The position numbers were made by a program, and so were the translations under genes. Shown here in pieces: positions 61,050 through 64,000 of a stretch of 64,000 nucleotides of DNA. The notes beneath the pieces are model-generated. The model saw nothing but the letters and a program-made list of their open reading frames with translations. It searched no databases and was not told the DNA's origin. This stretch comes from Rhynchonema sp. JSB1_4 (taxonomy: Eukaryota > Nematoda > Chromadorea > Monhysterida > Xyalidae): contig JASAMV010001328.1 of NCBI GenBank assembly GCA_030248065.1, positions 124,001-188,000 of the forward strand, read 5' to 3'. How positions within the stretch are numbered: position 1 is the stretch's first letter; every line of letters begins with the position of its first letter.

Positions 61050-62123
61050 AGTGACTCTACAATTGATCGTTGACCGCGTTTGTTTGCAGTCATTTTTTCA
61101 GAAAATGAAGACTAGGTCTCAGAAACCCAGATTTAGGAAATAGATTTTCAAGTCGTTGCTTTGTGATGTTTCACGGAGCCCACACATTTTTACAGGAGGA
61201 GAAAAAATGAAAAAAGTTTGAGGCAGGCCTGTGCGAAACACAAGGTAATCCAATAGAAGATATTTTCAGCGTTTTGTACTCAGACGTTTTTCTGCTAAAC
61301 GAGATATAAAGCATTGTGAGAAACGCCATGTGTGATGCATAATAAACGAAACACTCCAAAAAATCAAGCCATTTTAAAGCACCCTTTTTGCTCTAGCATA
61401 ATTTTAAGCATCTGTGGTGAATGAAATAAGTTGTCAATTAGAAATAAAAATCGTCTAATTATCTAGTATTTAGGATGTGCTTTTCGTTTTTCAAAACCCT
61501 ACACAGCTCACACAATGTTTACCACAACATGCGCAAGGCACCCATTCCCACAGCGCACACACACAAAGCTGAAACATTATCCCCGGCCGGCTGTGTGTTG
61601 TCGTTGTGTGTGCGCTGTGCGTGGTCTGAATGGCTGCCTTGCGCATGTTGTGGTAAACATTGTGTGAGCTGTGTAGGGTTTTGAAAAACGAAAAGCACAT
61701 CCTGAATACCACATAATTAGACGATTTTTATTTCTAATTGACAACTTATTTCAATCACCACAGATGCTTAAAATTATGCTAGAGTAAAAGGGTGCTTTAA
61801 AAAGGCTTGATTTTTTGGAGTGTTTCGTTCATTATTTATCACACATGGCGTTTCGCACAATGCTTTATATCTCGTTTAACAGAAAAACACCTGAGTATAA
61901 AACGCTGAAAATATCTTCTATTGGATTACCTTATGTTTCGCACAGGCCTGCCTCAAACTTTTTTCATTTTTCTCCTCCTGTAAAAATGTGTGGGCTCCGT
62001 GAAACATCACAAAGCAACGACTTGAAAATCTATTTCCTAAATCTGGGTTTCTGATACCTAGTCTTCATTTTCTGAAAAAATGACTGCAAACAAACGCGGT
62101 CAACGATCAATTGTAGAGTCACT
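61050..62123. mobile_element. TTAA-flanked palindromic element, 1,074 bp
   Basis: Inverted termini AGTGACTCTACAATTGATCG are flanked by TTAA at 61046-61049 and 62124-62127. The two halves are nearly perfect inverted copies meeting near 61590. TTAA targets are characteristic of piggyBac-type elements, although the ends lack the usual CCC start. No transposase; the two open frames of about 70 residues mirrored in each arm are fortuitous. Confidence 0.82.
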
Positions 62124-62379
62124 TTAACATCGGATATAAAACAACATACGCAAGCGTTCAAAGCATTAAAATAAGAAATAGGACTTGTTTACGCTGACGC
62201 TGAGCTTTTTTGAACTTATAAAGCGAAATTGCCATCATCACCAAACTGACCCGGGTTAAATTATAAACAATTTCAAGTTACAAGCCACAAACGATAAATC
62301 GTAATATCGTAACACGGGATAAATCGGTGCTCTGATTCAAAAAGGCCAAACGTTCTACCCGATGTTTCAAATTGTAATG

Positions 62380-63043
62380 TTTGCAGTGCGGCTGTGCGCT
62401 GCGTACTTGAGCGCCGCAGAAATGAGAATGGTGGAGGTGTTGCAACTTATGTCTGGAAAAGCCTGAATCCATACCAGCCTGAGCGCGAGACAATTGATGA
62501 TCTTGAAGTGTGCATATGTGCATTTAGGGCGAGCTTAGGTTGAATCCGGAAATCGGAATCCGGAAATATTTCCGGAAAACGCACTATTTTTTGTATGTAA
62601 ATTCTTGCGTTTTCCGGAAATATTTCCGGAGCCCAGAAATGTTATGCATTTTTATATGCAAATTATTTCCGAGTTCCGGATTCCGGATTTAACCTAAGTT
62701 TGCCATAACGGTTGGAAAATCTCTTGTGCTAAATGGGTACCGGACTCCAACATTTAACGTGTTGTACGAATGCCCTCCAGACAAATTCATTGATGGTATT
62801 GAAACGTTCCTAGCCAAGAACCATGCTAAGTAGGACTACATGGTACTGGGAGGAGACTGGAACAATTGCTGCAAAACTAATGCTAAATGTCAGAAACTCT
62901 TGGCCTCACTTCAAGATTACGGGCTAGAACAAAGAGTTGATATGGTCACTCATGAAAACCGTTTGCTTGATGTGATATTTGTGTCAGACCAACTGTCGGT
63001 CAAGGTTGATCTGAAAGCACCAACTGAGAATGTCATGCGATAG
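62380..63043 (+). pseudogene. Non-LTR retrotransposon endonuclease remnant
   Basis: The plus strand reads RRRNENGGGVATYVW then LEVCICAF, a 178-bp MITE, and resumes with LNGYRTPTFNVLYECP, an in-frame TAG near 62832, VLGGDWNNC, DYGLEQRVD and LLDVIFVSD. This order (R-x-N-GGGVA, YRTP, GDWN for GDFN, YGL, LDVIFVS) is that of the EEP-type endonuclease domain of LINE elements. Broken by the insertion and the stop; no reverse transcriptase follows. Confidence 0.8.
62527..62704. mobile_element. MITE (GGAAATATTTCC family) inside the LINE remnant
   Basis: Ends GGGCGAGCTTAGGTTGA and AACCTAAGTTTGCC are inverted; the interior repeats GGAAATATTTCCGG. Same family as 44503-44852. It splits the endonuclease reading at AFR/ITVG. 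Confidence 0.75.
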
Positions 63044-63269
63044 TTTCCAGTGCAATCACTATCCCTGATCAATCACAGCAATCAGTGAAATTAATTCGCG
63101 TACCGTTGTGACGAGACGCTAACTGGAAGCACATTAACAGCGAGTTGACGTCAAAGAATACGGTCCAAATGGTGCTTGGTGCCCCCAAATGTTGACCTTG
63201 CACTCAGGTATGGAATTGGGCCATGGAGTTGCCCTGCGCGGTGGAGTGCGTTGATGTTTTGCCGTCGTG

Positions 63270-63410
63270 CCGTGAAGAAAAATTCGGACCGCAAGTATCA
63301 TGGAATAAATTTGAATCAAGAAAACTTTGGACGAAAGCGTCGTGGACTAAATTTCGATGAAGAAAATTTGGACCGATCGCGTCGTGGACTAAACACTTTG
63401 AAAAAACGAT
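63270..63410 (+). repeat. 39-bp tandem repeat coding a 13-residue unit
   Basis: About 2.5 copies of a unit containing CGTCGTGGACTAAATTT, GAAGAAAA and TTGGAC. The open frame 63176-63427 reads GINLNQENF, GLNFDEENL and RRGLN spaced 13 residues apart, ending LKKRSDVPR. No signal peptide and no recognised family; it may be a degraded coding repeat or a chance frame over a minisatellite. Confidence 0.45.
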
Positions 63411-63430
63411 CCGATGTGCCGCGCTGATTG

Positions 63431-64000
63431 GCCGACGTGCAACGTTGATGATGTGCTGAGAAGATGATGAAGACTGTGGGTGGAGTACGACTAGCCGGAC
63501 AGATCTGCAGCTTCGAGCGTTGATGTTGGCAAGAACAGTGAGAGAGGAAGAATTTTGAAGTGTAGATGGTAATGTGATAAAGCAAGCCACACGATGAAAA
63601 AAAAGATTTTACGGACATTTTAAAACAGTTGAATTAATACTGAACTGTGATAAGCGCGTAATACAGTGACCCATGAAAGGTGATTTAAACCCGTCACTTT
63701 CTCCCCAAAACCATTTGACCTAGGCTCCCTGGCGGGGGAGGAGTGGGGAATCCTATAAATAGCATTTCTTTATTGCAAATCATTTATTCCATGCCTTATA
63801 CCGAGTATAAACAAACCATCTTGCTTCTACTGTATGTAAGTGTTGAAGCTAAACTCTGGTGGAAACCTTTTATTTCAGCATCAAAGCAACAAAATTTAAG
63901 CTGGAACTGGCGATAAAAATAACTCAATAAGAACCGTTGCAACGCAACCGAATATCATAGGTGTCATACAAGTGGGATATTTGAAAATGCGAGACATGAC
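63431..64000. other. No gene seen
   Basis: No supported exon or repeat ends to the window edge. Confidence 0.4.

Noticed and set aside
1..64000. CRISPR arrays, operons, Shine-Dalgarno sites, prophage
   Set aside because: Spliced genes and transposon types show a eukaryotic nuclear region; no such features were seen.

Overview
The window is genomic DNA from a metazoan, most likely a protostome invertebrate. The genes have spliced exons with GT-AG introns (many 50-300 nt), GC-richer coding exons in AT-richer spacers, and animal families: xanthine dehydrogenase, a Ras-dva-type GTPase, a globin, a C-type-lectin/PAN protein and a prepropeptide with dibasic cleavage sites. I cannot name the species. 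All exon coordinates come from reading splice sites and phases by hand; no alignment was run.

Layout. 1-2060: the 5' part of a one-pass membrane protein gene, then a three-exon gene with a possible mitochondrial leader (both minus). 2.6-13.5 kb: no gene seen; stacked non-autonomous DNA transposons, several with readable TIRs and target-site duplications. 13.7-15.3 kb: Ras-like GTPase (plus). 15.7-41.0 kb: a complete 32-exon xanthine dehydrogenase gene (minus), converging on the GTPase. Intron 15 holds an 8,245-bp foldback element with a 9-bp target duplication. Intron 6 holds, on the opposite strand, a lectin/PAN gene and a broken tandem copy whose last exon is split by a MITE. 42.5-46.5 kb: a nine-exon globin (minus) with a long glutamine-rich tail. 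48.4-49.7 kb: a small one-pass membrane protein (plus) and a secreted multi-peptide precursor (minus). 50-59 kb: mostly spacer and palindromic repeats, plus one unrecognised exon at 52.4-52.9 kb. 59.9-60.9 kb: the 3' exons of an unrecognised gene. 61-63.5 kb: a TTAA-flanked palindrome, a decayed non-LTR retrotransposon endonuclease split by a MITE, and a short repeat-coding stretch.

The genes do not form a pathway; this is an ordinary eukaryotic neighbourhood. The most unusual items are the peptide precursor built on an F-[IM]-x-P-S-Y-[ML] core (no family that I recognise), the globin with its long tail, the foldback element ending 28 bp from an xanthine dehydrogenase exon, and a 9-bp word (GATGTTTCA) that recurs far above chance and forms several 3' splice sites.
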